Shown: positions 36,301-46,282 of the stretch, one piece after another
How the letters are laid out: each line of letters opens with the position of its first letter
Numbering within the stretch: the stretch's first letter is position 1
Assembly: GCF_014287635.1 (NCBI RefSeq)
Contig: NZ_JACOPH010000008.1
Location: 1-64,000 of the forward strand
Direction of reading: 5' to 3'
Length of the DNA stretch: 64,000 nt
Source of the DNA: Roseburia zhanii
GTDB lineage: Bacteria; Bacillota; Clostridia; Lachnospirales; Lachnospiraceae
Notes under the pieces: model-generated
What the model was told of the DNA's origin: nothing
Databases searched by the model: none
What the model saw: the letters and a program-made list of their open reading frames with translations, nothing else
Position numbers and translations under genes: made by a program

Positions 36301-39300
36301 ACAGGGCGAATTTTCCGATGCACTGATCGATACGGTACATATTTATAATTTTGCGTTGAATGATGCACAGGTGGCAAAGGACTATGCGGGATATGAAGCT
36401 GCTGTAAGCAGTGCAGACAATACAACGGATCATAGTGAAGATAAAGCGGCAGCACGAAAAGTAGTTGATCTGATCCAGACGATCGGAACTGTAGAATATA
36501 CCGATACCTGCCATGAAAAGATCACCCGTGCAAGAGAAGCATATGATGCATTAAAAGAGGAACAAAGACGCTGGGTGACAAATGCAGATGCCTTAGTTAA
36601 TGCCGAAAAACAGTACAAAGAGCTGACACCGGTTACAAAAAAGTGTCTTGCAACATTTACCTTTGATGATATGACAGATGGATTTGGAAGTCAGGATGCG
36701 AAGGCAGAAAGTGTAGGAAATGTACGTTTATCAGAGAATGCAGTATCTGGAAAAGCACTGCGGTTAGATGGCACAAATTATGTGAAATTAGTGGATGCAG
36801 ATGGAAAATCCATGTTAAACGGATGCAGAGAAGTAACGGTATCCTATTGGGGAAAAGTCTATAATACGTCTGCAAACTGGGGATTTTATGCATCCGCAAG
36901 CGATGATACGATTGTTTCTGGCAGGGAAAAATATCTAGGTGTCTACGATAATGGAACCTTGTTAAAAGCAGACCGCTATTACAACGCAGGAGCAAGACCG
37001 GACAGCCCGCAGACCGCAGCAGGATTTTGTGAATGGCATTATGTGACAGCTGTTTTTGGAGAAAATAGTACAAGCATGTATGTCGATGGCACAAAAGTTG
37101 GTGAAGTCAATAGCGAAGATAAGATTTCGAAAATCCTTGGCGAAGACGGCGTTGCTTATCTTGGAAAGGCAAACTGGGGAACCGGAGAATATTACGATGG
37201 ACTGATCGATGAAGTCAGTGTATATAATTATGCATTGTCCGAAGATGAGATTACAGACTTATATCAGAAATATACAAAACCTTCTTATCCTGCAGAGAAA
37301 AAAGTATTGGCAGAATTTACATTTGACGATGAAGAAAGTGGATTTGTCAGTGAAAATGGAAAAGCGGTGACAGCAGGTACAAATGTCCTGTCCGAAGATG
37401 CAGTTTCAGGAAAAGCATTAAGTCTGGATGGAACGGGAAGTAATTATCTGAAAGTGACAGATAAAGATGGAAATGCACTTTTAGATGAATGTGAAGAATT
37501 AAGTGTATCCTATTGGACGAAAGTAAGTGATACCGGAACAAACTGGGCATATTATGCATCAAAAGATGATGAGGCACAGATATATGGGCAGGAATGTTAT
37601 ATTGCAGCAGTGGATAAGGCAGATTCCTATGAAGCAGTACGCTGGAAAAATAACGGTTCACGTACGGAGAATCCGACTGCCACAGTGACAGAGGACAAAT
37701 GGCGGCAGATCACAGTTGTATATGGCAAACTTTCAACCTCTGTTTATGTCAATGGAGTTTTAAAGAGTGAAATAAAAGGAAATACGGCTCTGCCAGATAT
37801 TGTCGGTAATGATGGTATCTTTTATATCGGACGGGCAAACTGGGGCTCAGGAGAATATTTCAAAGGACTGATCGATGAAGTACGCATCTGTAATTATGCA
37901 TTGACACAGGAAGAAATCACAGCATTTTATAAAGAAAAAGCATCATCTGCTGAAAAAGAGAAAAAGTGCCTTGCATCCTTTACATTTGACGATGAAGAAA
38001 GTGGATTTGTCAGTGGGAATGGAAAAGCGGTGGCAGCAGGTACAAATGATCTTTCTGATGATGCGATCAAAGGAAAAGCATTAAGTTTGGATGGAACAGG
38101 AAGTAATTATCTGAAAGTAACCGATACAGACGGAAATGCACTTCTTAGCGGATGTGAAGAATTAACCGTATCCTATTGGAGAAAAGTGGATAATACCGGA
38201 ACAAACTGGGTATTTTTTGCAGCAGCAGATGATGACGCCCAGACGTATCTGAAAGAGCAGTATCTTGGAATCATAGATTCTGCAACAAAAACAGAAGTAC
38301 AGCGTTGGAAAAACAATGGTACAAGAGCAGATGCAGCAAAGGCAGAGCTTACACAGAATACATGGCAGTATGTGACTTATGTATTTGGAGTAGAAGATAC
38401 AAAAATCTATGTGAATGGTAAATACCAGACAGGTCTAAACAGCAGTTGTGCAGTGGAAAATATCACAGGTAATCATGGTGTCTTGTATTTAGGACGGGCA
38501 AACTGGGGCTCAGGAGAATTTTTTAACGGTCTGTTAGATGAAGTATCGATTTACAATTATGCCATGACAGAGGATGAAATACGTTTATCCTATGAGAAAT
38601 ATGAAGATCCAAACAAAACAGGATCATGCATTGCAAGATTCAGCTTTGACGATGAAGAAAACGGATTTGCTGGAAATGATGCAGTCGCAAAGACAGCATC
38701 AACAGCCGAACTTACAGAAGATGCAGTCGCAGGAAAAGCAATGAAATTAGATGGAACAGGAACAAATTATCTGACAGTTACAAAAGAAAATGGAGATTCA
38801 CTTTTGACGGGACTTGAGGAACTGACCATTTCTTATTGGAATAAAGTAGATAATGATGCATCCAACTGGGTATATTATATGGCACCGGATGATGCAGGAC
38901 AGAATTACCTGACGGAAACATATCTTGGTATGTTAGAAAAACAGGGTAAACTGACAGCCGAACGTTATAAAAACAGCGGACAAAGACCGGGAAGTGCAAC
39001 TGCAACAGTTACAGGTGGAGCATGGAATCATGTTACTGTTGTATACAGTGCAGATAAGACAAGTATCTATGTCAATGGAGCACTCAGTTCAGAAATGGGA
39101 AGTGGTTATAAGCTTTCTGATATTTTAGGAGAGAATGGCATTTTCTATTTAGGAAAAGCTAACTGGGGAACCGGTGAATATTATAATGGTCTGATTGATG
39201 AAGTTTCCATCTATGATTATGCATTAGATGCAAAAGATGTAGAGAAAATCTATCAGGCACCAGAAGCAGTGAAAAATGTAACAGAACTTGTCAATGCGAT

Positions 39301-40351
39301 CGGAATCGTAGATGCAAGTGCAGAATGTAAAGCAAAGATCGATGCAGCAAGAGCTGCATATGATGGATTGTTTGAGATCCAGAAGGAAATGCTCACAGAA
39401 GATGTTTCTACGACATTGACAACCGCAGAAGCAGCATACAAGAAAGCTGTGGAAGAAGCAGGTGAAAGCGGCGGAGGAACAACCGAGCCGGGAGGAAACG
39501 AAAGCGGCGGAGGAACAACTGAGCCAGGAGGAAACGAAAGCGGCGGAGGAAATACCCAAACCGGAGGAAACGAAAACAGTGGCGGCAATACGGGAACTGG
39601 CGGTGGAAGTACAGATACCGGCAGCGAAAGTACAGATGCCGGAAGTGGAATGACAAATACCGGAAATAGCACCACAACTACTGGAACATCCGATACTGAA
39701 CAGGCACAAAAAGAGCAGGCACAGGCAAAAACAACCGCAGTAGAAGAAACACACAAGACGATCACAAGTGCAAATACCGATAAGGGTGATGTTGCAGGCA
39801 GTAAATTTGCAGCCTTGAAAGTAAAAGCCAAAGAGGGAAATAAATCTGTAAAATTATCATGGAGCAGAGTAAACGGAGCAGATGGATATATCATTTACGG
39901 TGCACCATGCGGAAAGAAAATGGAGCGGATCAAGGAACTTACGGCATCAAAGAAAACATATACGGTAAGAAAACTCTTAAAAGGCAGATACTATAAATAT
40001 ATGGTAGTCGCATATAAGAACATCTACGGAGAAAAGCGTGTGATCGAAACTTCCGTATCCGTACATGTTGCTACAAAAGGCGGTAAGTATGGAAACCCGA
40101 CAGCCATTACTTATGGTAAGAGCAAGGTCAGTGTAAAGACAGGAAAGACCTTTACATTAAAAGCAGGATTAAAGACTAAAACGAAAGTAAAGACACATAT
40201 AGCAAAATTCCGTTATGAGTCTACAGATCCATCTATTGCAACGGTCAACAAAAAAGGAAAAATCAAAGGAATCCGCAAAGGAACCTGTACGATTTATGTA
40301 TATGCACAGAATGGTGTCTATGCAAAAGTAACTGTGAAAGTAAAGAAGTAA
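33395..40351 (+). CDS. giant exported polysaccharide-lyase-like protein with RICIN, six LamG, Fn3 and Big_2 domains
   Basis: The 2318-aa product has a signal peptide (residues 1-30). An alginate-lyase-like alpha-toroid spans about 40-400 (ISNYWANWDLCNIASMMAIG, QESGRDQGHATLGIG), then a RICIN-type trefoil (about 435-570). Six LamG/concanavalin-like repeats begin near 575, 787, 1082, 1303, 1524 and 1744, each starting (F/Y)xFDD and ending near 'GLIDEV.IYNYAL'. Helical spacers lie before the third and after the sixth. A Gly/Thr/Ser linker (about 2022-2105), an Fn3-like domain (about 2137) and Big_2 (about 2242) close it. No LPxTG motif. It probably binds and cuts acidic polysaccharide outside the cell; substrate unknown. 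AAGGAG is 11 nt before ATG 33395. Confidence 0.85.
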   Translation: MKKKTAWLLVLCMIVSLCSIMIPYGTVDAQAKETESKDTFVHPGILHTQKSIDAVKANIASNDATTVAAYHALRGDGYSDPNWGGRPLENVVRGGSGDNRAQMYVDIERAYHTGLLYQLGAGDQYGDAAVRILNGWSHTMKSLSGNADRFLAAGIYGYQMANAAELVRDHKDFDKEAMDTLLLNIFYPMNKDFLENHNGAAISNYWANWDLCNIASMMAIGIFCDREDIYHEALSYYKNGEGMGSVFNTMPYVYATGDYGEELAQWQESGRDQGHATLGIGLCGAINEMAWSQGDDLYGMSDNRFLKAAEYVARYNNIADTENCNNLPFSSYTRKNSANGHYETGTGISGAGRPSGRPIYTAIYNHYVNRMGLEAPALKKILYPEDGSLVIEGGSRNGDQPGWQSLMFNNISTTEEGKNVKETVGPLEDGIYRFCNNLSKKTLVDNDGKLQCAKKGSTGTEWWNVKNTGDGEYVISNVKTGRVIQIDSDTYDSNSPAYVAGTVFTLGDSVTGEMNQRLAILKNKNDYVYRIANAIGSHVMELAGANTADDATICQWRYEGGAHQQWLAEEKETKGVIAYFNFDDQTEGLKGAGAAATVNGTVDIVEDQERGKVASFDHNAWLNVTKEDGTSLLSGNEELTISYYSKIDNTSANRGFYAAADTGTQVDGSEQYIGCLQQNKTITAERYSKATAGREPSASGTGSDGWNHIVVVYAKDAVKLYVNGTLTATADNTESLTEILGTDSILQIGKANLETDEYYQGLMDEFTVYNYALDESTIQNMDAHRLVAEFTFDDEIDGFATTAAKAVNAGTVELSDDTVSGSGKSLRLDGTGSNYLSIKTFDGKPLASGFIEMTVSYWSKVENTKNNWIVYAAPDDEQQILNAEVYLGAAENNGTLKAERYKNRNMRISSIAEPAETGVWKHVTLSFDKDVTKVYINGEKKGELKSSYSVADILGENSVFYLGKANWGKQGEFSDALIDTVHIYNFALNDAQVAKDYAGYEAAVSSADNTTDHSEDKAAARKVVDLIQTIGTVEYTDTCHEKITRAREAYDALKEEQRRWVTNADALVNAEKQYKELTPVTKKCLATFTFDDMTDGFGSQDAKAESVGNVRLSENAVSGKALRLDGTNYVKLVDADGKSMLNGCREVTVSYWGKVYNTSANWGFYASASDDTIVSGREKYLGVYDNGTLLKADRYYNAGARPDSPQTAAGFCEWHYVTAVFGENSTSMYVDGTKVGEVNSEDKISKILGEDGVAYLGKANWGTGEYYDGLIDEVSVYNYALSEDEITDLYQKYTKPSYPAEKKVLAEFTFDDEESGFVSENGKAVTAGTNVLSEDAVSGKALSLDGTGSNYLKVTDKDGNALLDECEELSVSYWTKVSDTGTNWAYYASKDDEAQIYGQECYIAAVDKADSYEAVRWKNNGSRTENPTATVTEDKWRQITVVYGKLSTSVYVNGVLKSEIKGNTALPDIVGNDGIFYIGRANWGSGEYFKGLIDEVRICNYALTQEEITAFYKEKASSAEKEKKCLASFTFDDEESGFVSGNGKAVAAGTNDLSDDAIKGKALSLDGTGSNYLKVTDTDGNALLSGCEELTVSYWRKVDNTGTNWVFFAAADDDAQTYLKEQYLGIIDSATKTEVQRWKNNGTRADAAKAELTQNTWQYVTYVFGVEDTKIYVNGKYQTGLNSSCAVENITGNHGVLYLGRANWGSGEFFNGLLDEVSIYNYAMTEDEIRLSYEKYEDPNKTGSCIARFSFDDEENGFAGNDAVAKTASTAELTEDAVAGKAMKLDGTGTNYLTVTKENGDSLLTGLEELTISYWNKVDNDASNWVYYMAPDDAGQNYLTETYLGMLEKQGKLTAERYKNSGQRPGSATATVTGGAWNHVTVVYSADKTSIYVNGALSSEMGSGYKLSDILGENGIFYLGKANWGTGEYYNGLIDEVSIYDYALDAKDVEKIYQAPEAVKNVTELVNAIGIVDASAECKAKIDAARAAYDGLFEIQKEMLTEDVSTTLTTAEAAYKKAVEEAGESGGGTTEPGGNESGGGTTEPGGNESGGGNTQTGGNENSGGNTGTGGGSTDTGSESTDAGSGMTNTGNSTTTTGTSDTEQAQKEQAQAKTTAVEETHKTITSANTDKGDVAGSKFAALKVKAKEGNKSVKLSWSRVNGADGYIIYGAPCGKKMERIKELTASKKTYTVRKLLKGRYYKYMVVAYKNIYGEKRVIETSVSVHVATKGGKYGNPTAITYGKSKVSVKTGKTFTLKAGLKTKTKVKTHIAKFRYESTDPSIATVNKKGKIKGIRKGTCTIYVYAQNGVYAKVTVKVKK

Positions 40352-40371
40352 TCATAGCAGTATGGAAATAG

Positions 40372-40414
40372 AAGGACGGACAGAGCAGAAATCGCTGCGC
40401 TGTCCGTCCTTTTA
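40372..40414 (+). terminator. terminator of the giant surface gene
   Basis: AAGGACGGACAG (40372-40383) pairs with CTGTCCGTCCTT (about 40399-40410), followed by T residues. Confidence 0.85.
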
Positions 40415-40490
40415 TTATGGTTCACAGATCTTCTGTAAACCGCAGCATTTTTTTGAATTTATAAACAAAAAATAAATTTTAAAATAACTG

Positions 40491-40559
40491 TTGACAAAAA
40501 AATACGAAGGTGCTACATTAACAATATAAATATTAGCACTCCCAATGAATGAGTGCTAA
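40491..40559 (+). promoter_or_regulatory. hrcA operon promoter with CIRCE operator
   Basis: TTGACA (40491-40496), 17 bp, TACATT (40514-40519), then CIRCE: TTAGCACTC (40533-40541), 9 bp, GAGTGCTAA (40551-40559), an exact match to the HrcA operator. HrcA bound here represses hrcA-grpE-dnaK-dnaJ until heat stress. Confidence 0.95.
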
Positions 40560-40589
40560 CAAAATAAAAACCGACACAGGAGTAAACAT

Positions 40590-41621
40590 ATGGACGGATT
40601 AGATGAAAGAAAAATGAAAATATTAGATGCAATCATCCGCACATATTTAGAAACCGGCGAACCGGTAGGTTCCCGAACCATTTCAAAATATACCGATCTG
40701 AATCTCAGCTCAGCAACGATTCGGAACGAGATGTCGGACTTAGAGGAATTAGGCTACATCGTACAGCCGCATACCTCAGCCGGAAGGATTCCATCAGATA
40801 AAGGTTACAGGTTTTATGTCGATCATCTGCTTGAAACGAAAGACGAAGAAATCTCAAGTATGAAAGAATTTGTGATCGATCATACGGAGAAGATGGATCA
40901 GGTGTTAAAACAGATCGCAAAGATGTTAGCACAGAATACCAACTATGCGACGATGGTAACATCTCCGAAGTATAACGGCAATAAAGTAAAATTCATCCAG
41001 CTTTCCCAGTTAGATGACGGACAGTTATTAGCAGTCATTGTTATGGAAGCAAACGTGGTGAAGAATAAGATCATTCCATTAGATGCACCATTAGATAATG
41101 AAACGTTATTACGGTTGAATGTACTTCTTAATTCTACATTAAATGGTCTGTCGATCCCAGAGATCAATCTGGGAACCATCAGTAAGATGAAAGAGCAGGC
41201 AGGAAGTTACAGTGATATCGTAGGAATTGTCTTAGATGCCGTTGCAGAAACGATCAGTCAGGAAGAAATGGAGATTTATACAAGCGGTGCAACGAACATT
41301 TTTAAATATCCTGAGCTTTCCGATTCACAGAAAGCAAGCGAGCTGATCTACACGTTAGAAGAAAAACAGCAATTAGCAACTTTAGTATCTGATAGTTTAA
41401 ATAATAACGAAACAGGTATTCAAGTATATATAGGAAATGAAAGCCCGATTCAGACCATGAAAGACTGTAGTGTTGTAACAGCAACATATGAATTAGGCGA
41501 AGGCATTAAAGGAACTGTCGGAATCATCGGGCCAAAGCGTATGGATTACGAAAAGGTCATGGACAGTTTGAAATTGTTGACAACACAACTGGATGACATG
41601 ATGAAAAAGCCATCCACATAA
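40590..41621 (+). CDS. hrcA: heat-inducible transcription repressor HrcA
   Basis: The 343-aa repressor has an N-terminal winged helix (AIIRTYLETGEPVGSRTISK, LSSATIRNEMSDLEELGYI) and the GAF-like HrcA domain (PHTSAGRIPSDKGYRFYVD onward, ending GPKRMDYEKVMDSLKLLT). It binds the CIRCE element 30 bp upstream of its own start and depends on chaperonin for folding, giving feedback control. AGGAG lies 7 nt before ATG. First gene of the heat-shock operon. Confidence 0.96.
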   Translation: MDGLDERKMKILDAIIRTYLETGEPVGSRTISKYTDLNLSSATIRNEMSDLEELGYIVQPHTSAGRIPSDKGYRFYVDHLLETKDEEISSMKEFVIDHTEKMDQVLKQIAKMLAQNTNYATMVTSPKYNGNKVKFIQLSQLDDGQLLAVIVMEANVVKNKIIPLDAPLDNETLLRLNVLLNSTLNGLSIPEINLGTISKMKEQAGSYSDIVGIVLDAVAETISQEEMEIYTSGATNIFKYPELSDSQKASELIYTLEEKQQLATLVSDSLNNNETGIQVYIGNESPIQTMKDCSVVTATYELGEGIKGTVGIIGPKRMDYEKVMDSLKLLTTQLDDMMKKPST

Positions 41622-41648
41622 CAGAAAAAAGAGAAAGGTGGTAATAAG

Positions 41649-42305
41649 GTGACAGAAACAGATGAGATCTTAGAAGATATGGATAAGGACACATGTGAAG
41701 AAACAAAGGAATGTGAAACACAAGAGGAAGTGACCGAAGATGACAAAGAGCTAGAAACAGATGAAAGTACAGATGCATCAGAAGATGCTGATACAAAAGA
41801 TGCTTCTAAAGAAGCAGATACAAAGCAGGATGCCAAAAAAGGTCTTTTTAATAAAAAGAATAAAAAAGATAAGAAAGACGAACAGATCGAAGAACTGACC
41901 GATCGTGTGAAACGTCAGATGGCAGAGTTTGAAAACTTCCGCAAACGGACAGAAAAAGAAAAATCCCAGATGTATGATATGGGAGCGAAGAGCATTGTAG
42001 AAAAAATACTTCCGGTCATTGATAATTTTGAAAGAGGTTTAGCAGCAGTACCGGAAGATGCAAAAGACGATCCGTTTGTAGATGGCATGAATAAGATTTA
42101 CAAGCAGATGATAAGTGTGCTTGAAGAAGCAGGTGTCAAAGCTATCGAGGCAGAAGGAAAAGAATTTGATCCGGATTTCCATAATGCAGTGATGCATGTG
42201 GAAGATGAAAGCCTTGGTGAAAATATTGTAGCAGAAGAACTTCAAAAAGGTTATATGTATCGTGACACAGTTGTTCGTCACAGTATGGTAAAAGTAGCAA
42301 ATTAA
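41649..42305 (+). CDS. grpE: GrpE nucleotide exchange factor
   Basis: The 218-aa protein releases ADP from DnaK. The first 75 residues are an acidic low-complexity tail (E/D/T-rich), followed by a long coiled coil (EQIEELTDRVKRQMAEFENF) and the beta-domain with VIDNFERGLAA and FDPDFHNAVMHVED. The start is GTG 41649 with AAAGGTGG upstream. Lies between hrcA (27 nt) and dnaK (33 nt). Confidence 0.95.
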   Translation: MTETDEILEDMDKDTCEETKECETQEEVTEDDKELETDESTDASEDADTKDASKEADTKQDAKKGLFNKKNKKDKKDEQIEELTDRVKRQMAEFENFRKRTEKEKSQMYDMGAKSIVEKILPVIDNFERGLAAVPEDAKDDPFVDGMNKIYKQMISVLEEAGVKAIEAEGKEFDPDFHNAVMHVEDESLGENIVAEELQKGYMYRDTVVRHSMVKVAN

Positions 42306-42335
42306 ATTCAGATTTTAATCATCAGGAGGAAATGA

Positions 42336-44207
<1,872 letters not shown>

Positions 44208-44232
44208 TTAAAAAAATAAAAGATTGCAGAGA

Positions 44233-44257
44233 GGGGTTTTAGAGTATTCTAAAACCC
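44233..44257 (+). terminator. hairpin after dnaK
   Basis: GGGTTTTAGA (44234-44243) pairs perfectly with TCTAAAACCC (44248-44257). No strong T run follows, so it is more likely an RNA-processing or stability element or attenuator that lowers dnaJ relative to dnaK. Confidence 0.5.
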
Positions 44258-44276
44258 TAAATCTGCTATAATGCAA

Positions 44277-44310
44277 GAATTGCGGGAGCTGCTTTGCAGC
44301 GTAGCAATTC
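44277..44310. repeat. stem-loop between dnaK and dnaJ
   Basis: GAATTGC (44277-44283) / GCAATTC (44304-44310) encloses GCTGC-TTT-GCAGC, the same inner loop as in the element at 33296. Flanking TAATGC and GCATTA (about 44269 and 44315) extend the pairing. Possibly a small member of the nested-hairpin elements. Confidence 0.6.
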
Positions 44311-44374
44311 GTTAGCATTATTGGTGGGTAAAATATGCCCCAGCATTATATTATAATTCAGAGGGAACAAGGAT

Positions 44375-45541
44375 ATGGCAGATAAGAGAGATTATTACGA
44401 AGTGTTAGGAGTTGACAAGAATGCAGATGATGCAACCTTAAAAAAAGCATTCCGTCAGCTTGCAAAGAAATATCACCCTGACATGAATCCGGGAGATAAA
44501 GAAGCAGAACAGAAGTTTAAGGAAGTACAGGAAGCATATGCTGTACTGAGTGATGCAGACAAAAGAAGACAGTATGACCAATTTGGTCATGCAGCGTTTG
44601 ATGGCGGCGCAGGCGGTGCCGGCGGATTTGATTTTTCCGGCATGGATATGGGAGATATTTTTGGAGATATCTTCGGAGATTTCTTTGGCGGCGGCAGAAG
44701 AAGTGCAGCAGATAATGGACCGAGAAAAGGTGCGAATCTGCGTGCCAGTGTAAGGATCACATTTGAGGAATCCATAAGTGGCTGTGAAAAAGAATTAGAG
44801 ATTGTCTTAAAAGATGAATGTAAGACCTGCCATGGAACAGGTGCAAAACCGGGCACAACACCGGAAACCTGTACAAAGTGTGGAGGTAAAGGTAAAGTAA
44901 TGTACAGCCAGCAGTCCTTATTTGGCATGGTACAGAATGTACAGACATGTCCAGACTGTGGTGGAACAGGTAAAGTGATCAAAGAAAAATGCAGCGACTG
45001 CCGCGGAACAGGCTATATCGCATCTAAAAAACGTATCAAAGTCACAATTCCGGCAGGTATTGATAATGGACAGAGTGTCCGTATCCGTGAAAAAGGAGAG
45101 CCGGGAAGAAATGGCGGTCCGAGAGGAGATCTGTTAGTAGAAGTGGTCGTATCCAGACATCCGATCTTCCAAAGACAGGATATGAATATCTTTTCTACAG
45201 CACCGATTTCCTATGCACAGGCAGCATTAGGCGGAGAAGTAAGGATCAATACGGTAGATGGAGATGTTTTATATGAAGTAAAACCGGGTACACAGACAGA
45301 TACGAGAATCCGTCTGAAAGGAAAAGGAGTACCGTCACTGCGTAACAAGGCAGTACGTGGCGACCATTACGTGACATTAGTAGTGCAGGTGCCGACAAAC
45401 TTAAACGAAGCAGCCAAAGAGGCATTGCGTAAGTTTGATGCAGAAACCGGTGATTCCCTCCATACTGATACAAAAGGTGCAGAAAAACCAAAAAAGAAAA
45501 GCTTTAAAGAAAAGATCAAAGAGTCATTCGAAGATCTGTAA
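44375..45541 (+). CDS. dnaJ: chaperone protein DnaJ
   Basis: The 388-aa type I Hsp40 has a J domain (residues 1-70) with YHPDMNPG, a Gly/Phe-rich region ([20 protein letters not shown]), four CxxCxGxG zinc repeats ([32 protein letters not shown], about 150-220) and C-terminal beta domains. It delivers clients to DnaK and stimulates its ATPase. It is the last gene of the hrcA operon, although the 167-nt gap after dnaK contains hairpins. Confidence 0.97.
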   Translation: MADKRDYYEVLGVDKNADDATLKKAFRQLAKKYHPDMNPGDKEAEQKFKEVQEAYAVLSDADKRRQYDQFGHAAFDGGAGGAGGFDFSGMDMGDIFGDIFGDFFGGGRRSAADNGPRKGANLRASVRITFEESISGCEKELEIVLKDECKTCHGTGAKPGTTPETCTKCGGKGKVMYSQQSLFGMVQNVQTCPDCGGTGKVIKEKCSDCRGTGYIASKKRIKVTIPAGIDNGQSVRIREKGEPGRNGGPRGDLLVEVVVSRHPIFQRQDMNIFSTAPISYAQAALGGEVRINTVDGDVLYEVKPGTQTDTRIRLKGKGVPSLRNKAVRGDHYVTLVVQVPTNLNEAAKEALRKFDAETGDSLHTDTKGAEKPKKKSFKEKIKESFEDL

Positions 45542-45596
45542 TTAGTACTATTTTCCTATTGCTGATAAAAACCATATGTTGTACTCTTAGGGCAAC

Positions 45597-45664
45597 TGAT
45601 GGCTGGTTAGCCGCCATATGTATGGCGAGGGTTACGGTTTATTGGTATACCGGTAAACCATAAC
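45597..45664. repeat. cluster of three palindromes after dnaJ
   Basis: GGCT-GGTT-AGCC (about 45601-45612), CGCCATA-TG-TATGGCG (45612-45627) and a long near-palindrome GTTACGGTTTATTGGTATAC followed by CGGTAAACCATAAC (45631-45664). The GTTAC edge suggests the same hairpin family. It may also end dnaJ transcription. Confidence 0.6.
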
Positions 45665-45688
45665 TTGGCGAGGAAGGGAAGCAGTAAG

Positions 45689-46210
45689 ATGGATCAGGTG
45701 TATGTGACAGCAGAGGAATCTGCAAAAGTCATTTCGAACTGGTGCTTCCGGAAAACAGTTGAGAGTACAGCAGACGATAGTCAGATCTTAGAAGAAAGAG
45801 AAGAATTAGAGCGGCAGCAACGACTGTTAGAGCACGAGCGAGAAGAATTTTTAAGAGAAAAGAATTTTGAAGAACAGCGTTTGAAACAGGAAAAACGTTT
45901 ATTTGATATGAAGTGGAAGATGCTAGAGGAAGAATGGCGTAAGTTAGTAGCCGAACGTGAACGTGTGGAACGCCGGAAGTCTTTCTATGCGAGAATGGAG
46001 GATTTTGAGGCGAAGGAACGTATTCGCATGACAAGTGACCATTCGGTATCTTTGCTTTTTGCAGGTGCAGATCATCCGGCATCGGTAAAGAAACGTTATA
46101 AGGATCTGATCAAGATTTTTCATCCTGATAATACAGCAGGAGATACCGGTATGATTCAGAAAATCAATGAAGAATATGAGAAGCTGAAGAAAGAATATGG
46201 CATAGGATAG
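45689..46210 (+). CDS. coiled-coil protein with C-terminal J domain
   Basis: The 173-aa protein has a charged coiled coil (about residues 30-115: EEREELERQQRLLEHERE and on, rich in Glu/Arg/Lys) followed by a C-terminal J domain with ADHPASVKKRYKDLIKIFHPD and NEEYEKLKKEYG. The HPD motif needed to stimulate DnaK is present. ATG 45689 has GGAAGGGA 9 nt upstream. It follows dnaJ by about 150 nt with hairpins between. It is probably an accessory co-chaperone for DnaK; clients unknown. Ends at a strong terminator. Confidence 0.75.
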   Translation: MDQVYVTAEESAKVISNWCFRKTVESTADDSQILEEREELERQQRLLEHEREEFLREKNFEEQRLKQEKRLFDMKWKMLEEEWRKLVAERERVERRKSFYARMEDFEAKERIRMTSDHSVSLLFAGADHPASVKKRYKDLIKIFHPDNTAGDTGMIQKINEEYEKLKKEYGIG

Positions 46211-46213
46211 ATA

Positions 46214-46240
46214 CCGTTGCACATCTGTGCAGCGGTTTTT
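46214..46240 (+). terminator. intrinsic terminator of the J-domain gene
   Basis: CCGTTGCACA-TC-TGTGCAGCGG followed by five T residues. Confidence 0.9.
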
Positions 46241-46282
46241 GATTGCGTGGATAATAAATTGGAGTGGCTTAAACGGAAGGGG

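Noticed and set aside
35119..39240. Regularly spaced repeats resembling a tandem DNA array or CRISPR
   Set aside because: The spacing of about 0.65 kb is that of LamG protein domains; repeat identity is at the protein level and there are no short identical DNA repeats with spacers.
39224..39894. Long minus-strand ORFs of 176 and 213 codons
   Set aside because: They lie antisense to the Gly/Thr-rich linker and end of the giant surface gene; low-complexity composition explains their length and they have no ribosome site or family motif.
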